Source of the DNA: Clostridia bacterium
Lineage (GTDB): Bacteria > Bacillota > Clostridia > Christensenellales > Aristaeellaceae
Reading direction: 5' to 3'
DNA: 56,019 nt
Assembly: GCA_017512805.1 (NCBI GenBank)
Contig: JAFWES010000069.1
Location: forward strand, 1 to 56,019
Shown: piece by piece, positions 30,630 through 39,900 of the stretch
Layout: every line of letters starts with the position of its first letter
Numbering within the stretch: the first letter of the stretch is position 1
Position numbers and translations under genes: made by a program
Notes under the pieces: generated by a model
The model's input: only the letters and a program-made list of their open reading frames with translations
What the model was told of the DNA's origin: nothing
Databases searched by the model: none

Positions 30630-30657
30630 GGCGGAAAAGAACGAGGAAAGAAAAGCC

Positions 30658-31473
30658 ATGCTGAAACAGCTGCAGGAAATTGCCATGAATGCAGGCCGGC
30701 TCTTTTCGGAAAAACGGCCTTCCCGGATTGAGCAGAAAGAAGGACACGCCAACTATGTTACAAACATCGACCGGGAAGTAGAGGACTATCTGCAGGCGGC
30801 CCTGCTGGATCTGGTTCCCGGTTCCGGCATCATTGGGGAAGAAAAGGAGAATGAAGGCCTCTCCGACGCGCCCACCTGGATTGTGGATCCCGTGGACGGG
30901 ACAACCAACCTGATCCACGATTACCGCATGTCCGCGGTTTCCATCGCGCTGTGCGAGTCAAAAAAGCCGGTCCTGGGGCTGATCTGGCAGCCTTATACCC
31001 GTGAACTCTTTTTTGCGGAAAAAGGCAGGGGAGCCACTCTGAACGGCCAGCCCATTCATGCAGCGGAAACGCCGTTTGAACGGGCGCTTGTGACGATCGG
31101 AACCTCACCCTATCATCCGGCTCTTGCTGAAAAGAGCATGCGGATTGCGCTTGACTGTCTGCTGAGCTGCGCGGATATCCGCAGAAGCGGCTCCGCAGCC
31201 ATCGATCTGGCCTGCGTAGCCTGCGGCAGACTTGACGCCTTTTTCGAGCTCAACTTGAAGCCATGGGATTACGCGGCGGGCAGCCTTCTGATACAGGAAG
31301 CCGGAGGCTGTTTCAGCATGCCCTCCCTGTCGGGTCCGCCCTGCTATGATCTTTCAACGACCATCGCCGCCTCCAGCGCGGTATGCGCAGACGGTTTTTT
31401 CAGCCTTCTCCGCAGCCATCTGAGCAATGATTCCTCCCCATGCCGTTCAACAGACCAGCATGCAGTTCCGTGA
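30658..31473 (+). CDS. Inositol monophosphatase family phosphatase
   Basis: 271 residues. The three metal-binding motifs of the lithium-sensitive phosphatase family are present: 'IGEEKEN' (Glu ligand), 'WIVDPVDGTTN' and 'KPWDYAAG'. Candidates are inositol-1-phosphate, histidinol-phosphate or 3'-phosphoadenosine phosphates; the sequence does not separate them. ATG at 30658 with GAGGAAAG upstream; an in-frame ATG farther upstream overlaps the previous gene and lacks a site. The C-terminal ~15 residues after 'LLRSHL' look like an unconserved run-on. Confidence 0.87.
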   Translation: MLKQLQEIAMNAGRLFSEKRPSRIEQKEGHANYVTNIDREVEDYLQAALLDLVPGSGIIGEEKENEGLSDAPTWIVDPVDGTTNLIHDYRMSAVSIALCESKKPVLGLIWQPYTRELFFAEKGRGATLNGQPIHAAETPFERALVTIGTSPYHPALAEKSMRIALDCLLSCADIRRSGSAAIDLACVACGRLDAFFELNLKPWDYAAGSLLIQEAGGCFSMPSLSGPPCYDLSTTIAASSAVCADGFFSLLRSHLSNDSSPCRSTDQHAVP

Positions 31474-31627
31474 AGGCGTCCCTTATTCGGAGGGGCTTCA
31501 ATTGATACATCCTTTATTCCTCCTGTAATGGGGAACTTCTTCATCCGATACCGCGGCCGGAATTCCAGCCGCAGCCGATAGGACGATCGGCCAGACAACC
31601 AGAACGGATATTGTGTTTCTTCGTGAA

Positions 31628-31648
31628 GGATAACACGGGGTGTTATCC
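31628..31648. repeat. Perfect 9-bp inverted repeat between convergent genes
   Basis: GGATAACAC and GTGTTATCC around GGG, in the 204-bp gap between the IMPase-type gene (+) and pxpA (-). No T-run on either side. It may still end transcription from one side; otherwise I see nothing in the gap. Confidence 0.5.
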
Positions 31649-31677
31649 CCCGCAAGGATTGGAACGATATCCGCCTG

Positions 31678-32430
31678 TCAGGCATGGATGCGGATGTTTT
31701 CCGCCTGAAGCGCTTCCCTGATTTTCCGGGCGAACAGAAGCGCCTTTTCTCCGTCCCCGTGCACGCAGACGGAATCCGCCTGTACGGCCGTATCGGTTCC
31801 GTCCAGGGCCTGCACTTTATGTTCCCGGATCATCCTGATGACCCGGGAGACCGCAAGATTTTCATCTGTAATCATTGCTCCGTTGGATCCGCGGGGAACG
31901 AGGAGCCCGTCGGACTGATAGGCCCGGTCCGCGAAGACTTCGCAGACAAAGGGGATTCCGGCTCGGACGGCGGCGGCCTGCATTGCGGTTCCGCCCTGCG
32001 CCAGCAGCTTCAGATCCGGATCGAGCGCCCGGATGACCTGACAGACCGCGGATGCGAGCGCCGGATCCTTTGCCGCCTGATTATAGAGCGCCCCGTGGAG
32101 CTTGACATGATGGAGCGGGGTTTCCTCCAGATCACAGAAGGCTTTCAGCGCCCCGATCTGGTACAGCAGATCATCGGCGGCCTGCTCCGGCGAAATATTC
32201 ATGTTTCTCCGGCCGAAGCCGACCAGATCCGGATATCCGGGATGCGCGCCGACCGCCGTGCCGTACTGCCGGCACAGCCTGACGGTTTTATGCATGACCG
32301 CCGGATCGCCGGCGTGGAAACCGCAGGCGACATTGGCGGAAGTGATCAGCGGAATCATCGCCTCATCCATGCCGATTCTGTACGCGCCGAAGCTTTCGCC
32401 GAGGTCGCAGTTCAGGTCTACGGAGTACAT
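31678..32430 (-). CDS. pxpA: 5-oxoprolinase subunit A (LamB/YcsF family)
   Basis: 250 residues. The LamB/YcsF pattern is clear: 'VDLNCDLGESFG' at the N-terminus, 'SANVACGFHAGDP', 'VGAHPGYPDLVGFGRR', 'HVKLHGALYN' and 'CVHGDG' near the end. With PxpB and PxpC it forms the ATP-dependent 5-oxoprolinase that returns pyroglutamate to glutamate. The start is placed at 32430 because GGAGGAAAG lies just upstream and conserved sequence begins there. Third gene of the minus-strand pxpB-pxpC-pxpA unit, 44 bases after pxpC. Confidence 0.95.
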   Translation of the reverse strand: MYSVDLNCDLGESFGAYRIGMDEAMIPLITSANVACGFHAGDPAVMHKTVRLCRQYGTAVGAHPGYPDLVGFGRRNMNISPEQAADDLLYQIGALKAFCDLEETPLHHVKLHGALYNQAAKDPALASAVCQVIRALDPDLKLLAQGGTAMQAAAVRAGIPFVCEVFADRAYQSDGLLVPRGSNGAMITDENLAVSRVIRMIREHKVQALDGTDTAVQADSVCVHGDGEKALLFARKIREALQAENIRIHA

Positions 32431-32474
32431 TTTCTTTCCTCCTTTTTTGGCGTTTCGCAACCCTGCGCCGGGGT

Positions 32475-33449
32475 TCACCGTCCGGCAAGCCACCGCTCCA
32501 GCTCTTTGAACAACGCTTCGTTTCCGCGGCGGATGCGCTGCGCTTCCTCCACGGTGACAAAGGAAAAAGCCACGCGCTCGCCGGGGCGCTTCTGAGCCAG
32601 CACCGGGAGATCCGAATGGATCACCGTTCCGATTTTGGGATATCCGCCGGTCGTCTGGTGATCCGCCATCATCACAATCGGCTGCCCGTCGGAGGAGATT
32701 TGAACCGATCCTTCCACGATCGGGTCGGAGATCATATCCCCCCGCGGTACGGGCAGGGGCGCGCCGGCCAGCCTGCAGCCCATGCGGTTGGAATCGCTGC
32801 CGATCTCATAGACGCTTCGGCAGAATAATGGTCCGGCATCCTGGGGAAACAGACCATCCTGAGGGCCCGGAACAACCCGCAGGACCGGGATCCTGTCGGC
32901 GCCGATCCACCGGACACGCCCCGGAGGAGAAACGGGAAACGCCGCTGGAAGCGCCTGGCAGCGGCCAGGGGGGAAGCTTTGCACGGGAAGGAGATCCCCT
33001 TTCCGGAGCTTCCGGCCTTCGTATCCGCCGAGGCAGCAGACCGTATCCGTGGACCGGCTCCCCATGACCGGCGGCAGCGCGAATCCCCCGCGGACAGCCA
33101 GATAGATCCGCAATCCGGATTTTGCCGCCCCGATGTTCAGAATCTGCCCCGCCCGGGCGTACAGGCTTTGATACATCGGCACAGCCGCGTCGTCCAGCTG
33201 CAGATCACAATCGGCTCCCGTAACCGCGAAAAGGGTATCCTCCATAAACCGCAGGGATCCGCCCCTCAGGGTAAATTCAATGACGGTATCCTGACCGGAG
33301 CGCGATTCATTCCCGCAGAGCAGGCCGGCAATCCGCGCGGACCAGGCGTCGCAGGCGCCGCACCGCCTGTATCCGTATCGCGCGCAGCCGATCCGGCCCG
33401 TGTCCTGAACCGTGGCAAGGGGAGAATCGGACAGAAATTCAACAGCCAT
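32475..33449 (-). CDS. pxpC: 5-oxoprolinase subunit C (biotin-dependent carboxyltransferase-type)
   Basis: 324 residues. AHS2 / allophanate-hydrolase-subunit-2 domain with 'ATVQDTGRIGCARYG', 'FAVTGADCDLQLD', 'GLRIYLAVRGGFALPPVMGS' and 'IVMMADHQTTGGYPKIG'. Partner of PxpA and PxpB. Overlaps the 3' end of pxpB by 11 bases. An alternative annotation as urea-amidolyase-related protein reflects the same domain; the three-gene context supports 5-oxoprolinase. Confidence 0.93.
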   Translation of the reverse strand: MAVEFLSDSPLATVQDTGRIGCARYGYRRCGACDAWSARIAGLLCGNESRSGQDTVIEFTLRGGSLRFMEDTLFAVTGADCDLQLDDAAVPMYQSLYARAGQILNIGAAKSGLRIYLAVRGGFALPPVMGSRSTDTVCCLGGYEGRKLRKGDLLPVQSFPPGRCQALPAAFPVSPPGRVRWIGADRIPVLRVVPGPQDGLFPQDAGPLFCRSVYEIGSDSNRMGCRLAGAPLPVPRGDMISDPIVEGSVQISSDGQPIVMMADHQTTGGYPKIGTVIHSDLPVLAQKRPGERVAFSFVTVEEAQRIRRGNEALFKELERWLAGR

Positions 33450-34137
33450 CGCGTTCCCTCATCATCGATTGGTATTCTTCAGGAGAAATCGGTTCAAAAC
33501 GGATCCGGTCTCCGGCCTGAAAAATAGGGACTTTCTCCTCCGGACCGGAACTTCGGAACAGAGAGACAGGGGTTCGGCCGATCAGCCGCCAGCCGCCCGG
33601 AGAAGGGAACGGATAGATGCCGGTCTGCTGGCCTCCGATGCCGACGCTGCCCGCCGGGATCAGGGTTCTCGGGGAGGGGAGCCGGGGCGTCTCCAGCCTT
33701 GGATCCATCCCCCCCAGATAGGGAAAACCAGGAAGAAACCCCAGCATGTAAATCCGGTATTCCCGTCCGCTGTGCAGCTGAATGACTTCGGACTCGGACA
33801 AACCCGCGTTTGCCGCGACAAAGGCCAGATCCGGTCCGTGCTCTCCTCCGTAGCATACGGGGATCACGACGCACTTCCCGTCCGCTTCCCGGACAGATAC
33901 ATCCCCGGACAGGTGTTTCCGGATCCGCTTTTCCATCTCGGCATAGGTATACGCCAGGGGATCATAATAAACCAGGACGGACGCATAAGCCGGAACGATC
34001 TCCCATACGGCCGGGTCATTCCGAAGCAGGACGTCCAGCCGGATCACCCGCTGGTGGATCTCTTCGGAAATCCGCTGCTCAAACATAACCATCAGCGCCT
34101 GATCGCCGCAGGGCCTGATCATAATGTCCTGATACAT
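33439..34137 (-). CDS. pxpB: 5-oxoprolinase subunit B (KipI/AHS1 family)
   Basis: 232 residues. AHS1/KipI domain with 'IRPCGDQALMVMF', 'YMLGFLPGFPYLGGMDPRL', 'VGIGGQQTGIYPFPSPGGW' and 'GDRIRFEPIS'. First gene of the pxp unit. The ATG at 34137 follows a purine-rich AAGGAAAAGG. It lies behind a leader of about 200 nt containing two hairpins. Confidence 0.93.
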   Translation of the reverse strand: MYQDIMIRPCGDQALMVMFEQRISEEIHQRVIRLDVLLRNDPAVWEIVPAYASVLVYYDPLAYTYAEMEKRIRKHLSGDVSVREADGKCVVIPVCYGGEHGPDLAFVAANAGLSESEVIQLHSGREYRIYMLGFLPGFPYLGGMDPRLETPRLPSPRTLIPAGSVGIGGQQTGIYPFPSPGGWRLIGRTPVSLFRSSGPEEKVPIFQAGDRIRFEPISPEEYQSMMRERDGC

Positions 34138-34176
34138 CCTTTTCCTTCTCCGGTTTTGGGCTTTTGATACGATCTC

Positions 34177-34218
34177 GCCGCGAACCGCGGCCGCAAATCC
34201 GCACACACGCGGATTTGC
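34177..34218 (-). promoter_or_regulatory. Adjacent hairpins in the pxpB leader
   Basis: Two perfect inverted repeats lie side by side: 6-bp arms GCCGCG/CGCGGC at 34177-34191 and 10-bp arms GCAAATCCGC/GCGGATTTGC at 34193-34218. No U-run, so not a simple terminator. They are 40 to 80 nt ahead of the pxpB start and could be a regulator site or a leader structure. Confidence 0.45.
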
Positions 34219-34353
34219 CGTCCGATTCCGTACGGCCTACGGCCTATGAAAACACAGCCATCAAAGGGTGCCTCTGTTTGAAAACGGAATCAGTATGAAA
34301 CAGCAGGCACAGCGCTGAACGTGAAGAGGAAATACGGGCCGCTGCTGATGCTG

Positions 34354-34382
34354 ATTATAACAGAATCCAAATCATATGGGAA
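34354..34382 (-). promoter_or_regulatory. Possible pxp promoter (leftward)
   Basis: On the minus strand TATAAT (34359 to 34354) is preceded at 17 bp by TTCCCA (34382 to 34377). It would give a ~210-nt leader to pxpB. Bases 34219-34488 hold no convincing gene. Confidence 0.4.
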
Positions 34383-34488
34383 GAAACAGTTCCTGTTTTT
34401 TCGGGACGGCCGGGAAGACCGCCCCTGCTTTTCGGATGTGACGCGCACCATCGTATCCGGCGGTCCCTCCAGAGGAAAAGCGGCAGGG

Positions 34489-34517
34489 TTTACCGCGCGG
34501 ATGATTGGTGATATACT
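34489..34517 (+). promoter_or_regulatory. Promoter of the PF06541-type membrane gene
   Basis: TTTACC (34489-34494), 17-bp spacer, TATACT (34512-34517), about 40 bp before the ATG at 34558. Confidence 0.6.
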
Positions 34518-34557
34518 TGCAGAGGGTTCAGCGTGAAAAAGCGGCGGGAGGGTCAGC

Positions 34558-35490
34558 ATGGATCGCGCAGTCAGTCTGGTTCTTTTGTTTTTCATGTACT
34601 CCTTTGCGGGATGGTGCATGGAGGTCGTTCTGAAGTATATTCAGTATCATCGGTTTATCAACCGCGGTTTTCTGACGGGCCCCATCTGCCCCATCTACGG
34701 AACCGGCGCGCTGCTGATCACCGCCGCGATCGACGGCCTGTCCCGTTATGAATCCGCCTACGGCACGACTTTCGCGATCTCCTTTGTGCTCTGCGGCGCC
34801 GTGGAGTATCTGACCAGCTATTTTCTGGAAAAACGCTTCCACGCCCGGTGGTGGGATTACAGCGGAAAACCCATGAATCTGCACGGGCGGGTATGGATCG
34901 GGAATCTCATTCTGTTCGGAATGGCGGGCGTGGCGATCATTCATTTGCTGAACCCGGCTGCGTATTCCCTCCTGGACGCGTTTTCCCTTTTGTCCAAAGA
35001 AATCGCGGCGGGCCTTTTCCTGATCATGTTCGCGGCGGATTATGCGGTTACACATTTTGTGCTGAAGCTGGTGAAGACCGGGGTTGAAAGCAGCGAAGCG
35101 GACAATACCGAGGAAATCAGGGGCGAAATCCAGCTCCTGCTGTCCGATCGGAATATGTTCTACAGACGGTTCGCGGACGCTTACCCGGATGTGGTTTACA
35201 GAACGGAGCGGATCAATGCCAGACTGGCTGAGGTGAAGGCGGAAACGGAACGGATCCGCCGGGAGGCGGAACGAAGGCTGGATGAAACCAGGGAACAGGT
35301 TGTATCCCGGCTTGAGCCGGGAACGATGGTCAAGAACGCCATTATCCGCAGGCAGGACGAGCTGATCGGGCTGCTCTACGACGAAAACACGGCGGACGAC
35401 CGGATGAAAGCCCTGAAGGCCGAGATTGAAAAGGACAGGAACCGGCTGGAAATGCGTCCGCTGGAGAGGCTGGGAAGCAGGCTCCAGTAA
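34558..35490 (+). CDS. Membrane protein of the putative ABC-transporter-permease family (PF06541 type)
   Basis: 310 residues: five or so membrane segments (~5-170), then a charged helical tail (~175-310) with coiled-coil character. The family hallmarks 'MYSFAGWCMEVV', 'FINRGFLTGPICPIYGTGAL' and 'WWDYSGKPMNLHGRV' are present. Annotated in databases as putative ABC transporter permease, but no transport function is shown and no ATPase is adjacent. GGGAGGG precedes the ATG at 34558. The gene converges with the truncated GH39 remnant downstream. Confidence 0.85.
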   Translation: MDRAVSLVLLFFMYSFAGWCMEVVLKYIQYHRFINRGFLTGPICPIYGTGALLITAAIDGLSRYESAYGTTFAISFVLCGAVEYLTSYFLEKRFHARWWDYSGKPMNLHGRVWIGNLILFGMAGVAIIHLLNPAAYSLLDAFSLLSKEIAAGLFLIMFAADYAVTHFVLKLVKTGVESSEADNTEEIRGEIQLLLSDRNMFYRRFADAYPDVVYRTERINARLAEVKAETERIRREAERRLDETREQVVSRLEPGTMVKNAIIRRQDELIGLLYDENTADDRMKALKAEIEKDRNRLEMRPLERLGSRLQ

Positions 35491-35535
35491 TGGGCCTTTG
35501 AGCTGCCGGAGGAGAGCGCGATGCTGATCAGCGGA

Positions 35536-35670
35536 CATTTTCCTGATCAGGGCAGATCCGCCAGGGGAATGGGTATAGTTGCACTCATCATAGCCGAGAT
35601 AATTCCAGCGGTGCTCCAGCCGGCCGATCCGGTGCGAGGCGTCAACTTGTATCCGAACGGTATGGCTCAT
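35536..35670 (-). pseudogene. 5' stump of a GH39 beta-xylosidase gene
   Basis: Forty-five codons starting at the ATG at 35670 match the N-terminus of GH39 xylosidases: 'VRIQVDASHRIG', then 'HRWNYLGYDECNYTHSPG', whose 'DECNYT' block is diagnostic. A normal site GGAGAAGG precedes the ATG. After about 35536 the similarity stops and the frame runs antisense into the membrane-protein gene. A complete GH39 has ~480-500 residues, so over 90% is gone. It lies 47 bases behind lysA on the same strand and was probably once co-transcribed with it. The rest of the 35491-35716 gap shows no gene. Confidence 0.7.
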
Positions 35671-35716
35671 TTTCCTTCTCCTGCTCCGGGGCCGACCGTC
35701 AGCAAGCCGCCGGGGA

Positions 35717-36958
35717 TCACGTCCTGCCGTCCGGGATCAGCGTGGCAAAGTAGTCTTCCGGAGTTTCGGCCCGACGGATCATCCGGAAGGTACCGTCCTC
35801 CCTGCGGAGGATTTCCGCGCTGCGCAGGCGGCCGTTATAATTGTAACCCATGGCGTGGCCGTGGGCGCCGGTATCGTGGATGAGCAGCAGATCTCCTATT
35901 TCGATTTCCGGCAGGATCCGTTGGACGGCAAATTTATCATTGTTTTCACAGAGACAGCCGGTAATATCGTATACATGATCCGCCGGAAGGTCCCGCTTTC
36001 CGCAGACCGTAATATGATGGTACGCGCCGTACATGGCGGGGCGCATCAGATCCACCGCGGAGGCATCCACACCGATGTAATCCCGGTGGATCTTCTTTTC
36101 ATGCACCGCGTGGGTCACCAGCCAGCCAGCCGGTCCGCTCATCCACCGTCCCAGCTCGGACTTGACGGCTACGTCCCCCAGGGGACATTCCTCTTCATAG
36201 ACGGCGCGGACAGCCTCCCCCACGGCGGAAACATCTACCTCCGGCTGATCAGGCCGGTAGGGGATGCCGATGCCGCCGGAGAGGTTGATGAAAGCGAAGC
36301 GCAGGCCGGAATCCGCCGCCAGGGTCTTGCCCAGGCGCAGGAGGATCCCCGCCAGCTCGGGATAGTAGGAGGGAACCATGGTATTGGAGGAAAGGAAGGC
36401 ATGCAGGCCGAAGGCTTTTGCGCCCATTCCCTTCAGACGGACCAGCCCCTCCCGCAGATGGTTTTCCGGCATGCCGTATTTGGCTTCTCCCGGGTTGCCC
36501 ATGATGGTGTTGCCGATGGAAAAATCCCCGCCGGGATTGTATCGCAGGCATACGGTTTCCGGAATACCTCCGTGGGCAGCCAGAAGATCGATGTCGCTCA
36601 GGTCGTCCAGGTTTATATAGGCGCCAAGCTTCCGGGCATAGTCGTATTCCTCCGGAGGCATAGCGTTGGCGGAGAACATGATCCCGCTTCCCCGGAAACC
36701 GCAGCGATCCGCAAGCATCAGCTCCGTAAGGGAGGAGCAGTCCACCCCGCAGCCTTCCTCCGCGAAGATCCGCAGGACAGAGGGATTGGGGAGGGCTTTG
36801 ACCGCGAAGTATTCGCGGAAATCCGGGCACCAGGAGAAGGCTTTCCGAAGCAGCCTGGCCCGCTCTCGCAGGGTGGCTTCGTCATAAAGATGAAAAGGGG
36901 TCGGGAAAGCGCTGGCGGCGGCTTCGAAGACGCTGTCGGGAAGGGCAAAGTTTGGCAT
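35717..36958 (-). CDS. lysA: Diaminopimelate decarboxylase (LysA-type, fold III PLP enzyme)
   Basis: 413 residues. Alanine-racemase-fold PLP barrel: PLP lysine in 'FAVKALPNPSVLRI' (~residue 50), 'GCGVDCSSLTEL', 'NLSGGIGIPYRPDQ' and a C-terminal sheet domain with 'CLCENNDKFA' and 'DTGAHGHAMGYNYNGRLRSAE', matching DapDC and its active-site Cys. Makes L-lysine from meso-diaminopimelate. The start at 36958 follows GAGGAGGAA; SMC ends 16 bases upstream on the same strand. Related carboxynorspermidine decarboxylases are shorter and lack these C-terminal motifs. Confidence 0.88.
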   Translation of the reverse strand: MPNFALPDSVFEAAASAFPTPFHLYDEATLRERARLLRKAFSWCPDFREYFAVKALPNPSVLRIFAEEGCGVDCSSLTELMLADRCGFRGSGIMFSANAMPPEEYDYARKLGAYINLDDLSDIDLLAAHGGIPETVCLRYNPGGDFSIGNTIMGNPGEAKYGMPENHLREGLVRLKGMGAKAFGLHAFLSSNTMVPSYYPELAGILLRLGKTLAADSGLRFAFINLSGGIGIPYRPDQPEVDVSAVGEAVRAVYEEECPLGDVAVKSELGRWMSGPAGWLVTHAVHEKKIHRDYIGVDASAVDLMRPAMYGAYHHITVCGKRDLPADHVYDITGCLCENNDKFAVQRILPEIEIGDLLLIHDTGAHGHAMGYNYNGRLRSAEILRREDGTFRMIRRAETPEDYFATLIPDGRT

Positions 36959-36974
36959 AAGCGGTTCCTCCTCG

Positions 36975-39900
36975 TTAATCCTGATAGTCCTGCAGGGAGA
37001 CGGATACCATTTTGCTGACTCCCTGCTCCTCCATGGCCACGCCGTAGAGTGCGTTGGCCCGTTCCATGGTGCCTTTCCGGTGGGTGACCACGACGAACTG
37101 GGTCTCTTTGGAGTACTCCACCAGATAGTCGGCAAAATAACCGATATTGGCGTCATCCAGGGCGGCTTCGATTTCGTCCAGGATGCAGAAGGGAGTCGGC
37201 TTCAGCTTTAGCGTGGCGAAGAGGATGGCGATGGCGGTCAGGGTTCGCTCCCCGCCGGAGAGCAGGCTCAGAAGCTGCAGCTTTTTCCCCGGAGGCTGGG
37301 CGTTGATTTCAATGCCGCAATTCAGCGGATCGGACTCGTCCATCAGGATCAGCTCCGCGTGGCCTCCGCCGAAGAGCCGCTGGAACGTTTCGGTGAAATA
37401 TCCCTTCAGCAGGTTAAAATTCTCCACGAAGGTGGTTTCCATCTGGGAAAGCAGACGGGAAATCAGATCACGAAGATCCTGCTCCGCCTTTTCCAGATCC
37501 TGCCGCTGGTCCGTCAGCTCGTCCACCCTGGCTTTGGTTTGCGCGTATTCCTCTACCGCTTTGACATTGACAACCCCCAGGGCCCGGATCTCCGAAGAGA
37601 TCCGGGCGGCGCGGCGGTCCGCTTCCGCAACGTTGAAGCCTTCCGTCTGACGGAATTCTTCGGCGCCGGACTCGGTGACCTCATAGGTATTCCAGATCCG
37701 GTCCCGCAGGGCTTTCAGATCCCCTTCCGTGCGGGAGCGGCTCAGCTCCAGCCGGTGGGCCTTGTCCATATCCCGGGCCCGGGACTGATGAAGACCTTCC
37801 ATATCGGAAAGCACATCCTTCAGGTCTTTCTGGCGGATGGCACGGGTTTCCTCCAGGGAACGGGTAATCTGCTCCCGCCGGGCCTGATCTGCTTCGGCGA
37901 CGGCGGCCTGTCCCCGCAGGCGGACAAGCTCGGCGTCATCCGCTTCCTCCCGCTCCGCCATGGCTTCCAGCTCCTGCCGACGGCGCAGCTGTTCCTTTTC
38001 CATCCGGGACTGTTCTTCGGCGAAGCGCTCCCGGTCCCGCAGGAGGGTTTCCGCTTCGTGACGGAGGTCGCTGACTTCCAGGGTCAGACGCAGGGATTCG
38101 GCCTCCGCCTCCTCTGCTTCCTTACGGGCTTCCTGCAGAAGACTCTGCAGGCGGGCGGTTTCCTTCTCCATCTCTTCCCGGGACAGCTGGGTCTTTTCCG
38201 TATCCCCGGACACCATGGACAGCTGCTCCTCAATTTGCAGCATGGACTCCATCAGCTGCTCCCGCGCGGCGTCGGTTTCCGACAGACGGAGGGAATGACC
38301 GTCCCGGTCGGCTTCCGCGTTCTGGACGTGCTCGGTTTCCCGGGCGACGGCGATTTCCTGCTGGTGCAGGGCTTCCAGGCGATCCGCCGTTTCCTGCTTC
38401 AGGGCGTCCTTTTCCCGCTGCCCCTCCCGCATGGCGGAAAGGAGGCCTTCCAGCTCCGACTGCCCGACAGAAAGCTTTTCCGTCAGTTCCTTCAGCTCCC
38501 GCTCCCGGGAGAACAGATTCACGCTGCGGGAGGAAACGGAGCCGCCGGTCATGGAACCGCCGGAGTGCATGACGTCCCCCTGCAGGGTGACGAGCCGGAA
38601 TGCATGGCGGCCCCGGCGCATGATGGCGATGCCGGCGTCCAGGTTTTCGGCGATAACGGTTCGGCCCAGAAGGTTATCCACGACGCCCTGAAAATGAGGA
38701 TCGCAGGAGACCATCTCCGAAGCGACCCCCAGGCAGCCGGGCATCCGCAGCACTTCCCGCTCCTGCGGGGTCAGCAGCCGGGGCTGGATGGCGGACACGG
38801 GCAGGAAGGTGGCGCGGCCAAGATGGTTGCGCCGCAGGTGCTCGATGAGCTGCTTCGCGGTTTCCTCATTTTCGGTGACGATATTCTGCTGCTGGGCGCC
38901 CAGAACCATGTCCAGGGCGGTTTCATAAGCCTGAGGAACCTGGATCAGCTGCCCCAGAACCCCGTGAACCCCGCTCATGCGCCTTTCCTGGGCGAAGCGA
39001 ACGGCGGCTTTGACAGAATGGGCGTAGCCCTCCATTTCCCGGGACATTTCGGAAAGCAGCTTCTGGCGGCTTTCCATATCCCGCATGACCGTGAGCTTCT
39101 GATCGTACCGCTGCCGGGCGGCGATCAGGACGGCGTCGCTTTGATTCAGGCGATCCGTCGCCTGCTGCCAGGCGGCGGCTTTCTCCTTTTGCAGGGCTTC
39201 CTCCGCCAGGAGCATCCTGCGGGCTTCGGTGACCGCATTTTCCTTCTGGAGCGCTTCCTGCTTCATGTCCTGACAGGCGGCGGTCAGCTCCCCCAACCGG
39301 GTTTCCATGGTGGAAAGCATGGTTTTCAGCCGGGTCTGGTGGTTTTCCGAAGCGGCCTGCCGGTTCATGGCATCCATGACGGCGGCTTTCTGGGCTTCCA
39401 GGGCTTCCTCCCGGGTGTCCTCTTCCCGATGAGCGTTTTCCTCCCGGCGGCGGGCGGCGCCTAGGGCTTCTTCCTTTTCCGACAGCTGGCGCGCCCGCTC
39501 TTCCCGACAGGATTCATTATCCGAATAGAAAAGGGCGAGCTCTTCCATGCGGGCGGCGGCTTCGGCGATTTCCGCTTCCGTTCGTTCCCGGTCTTCCCGG
39601 CGGCGGATCTGCCGGTCTTCCACCCGGCGCACGGCATCCTGCGCCTGATGCAGGGCTTCCAGCCCCGCCATAACGGCGGCGTGCGCATCGGAAATCTTGT
39701 CCTCCAGGTCCCCGATATCCCGCTGCAGGGCGTCCCGCCGGTCCGCTTTTTCCGTCAGGACCTGGTCCGCCTGGGCCAGGACGGCTTCCATGGACTGCAG
39801 ATCGCTGTCCAGATCCCGGAGCTTTGCTTCCATCTTGCCGCCGCGGATCAGGAAAAGGTTCAGATCCAGCACCTTCAGTTCCGCGCTGAGATCCAGATAG

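Noticed and set aside
31474-31677. RNA gene between the IMPase-type gene and pxpA
   Set aside because: Only a 9-bp palindrome is seen; no promoter or conserved RNA fold recognised.
34321-34536. 71-codon plus-strand frame starting with GTG
   Set aside because: No good ribosome-binding site, no recognised family, and it covers the promoter of the next gene.
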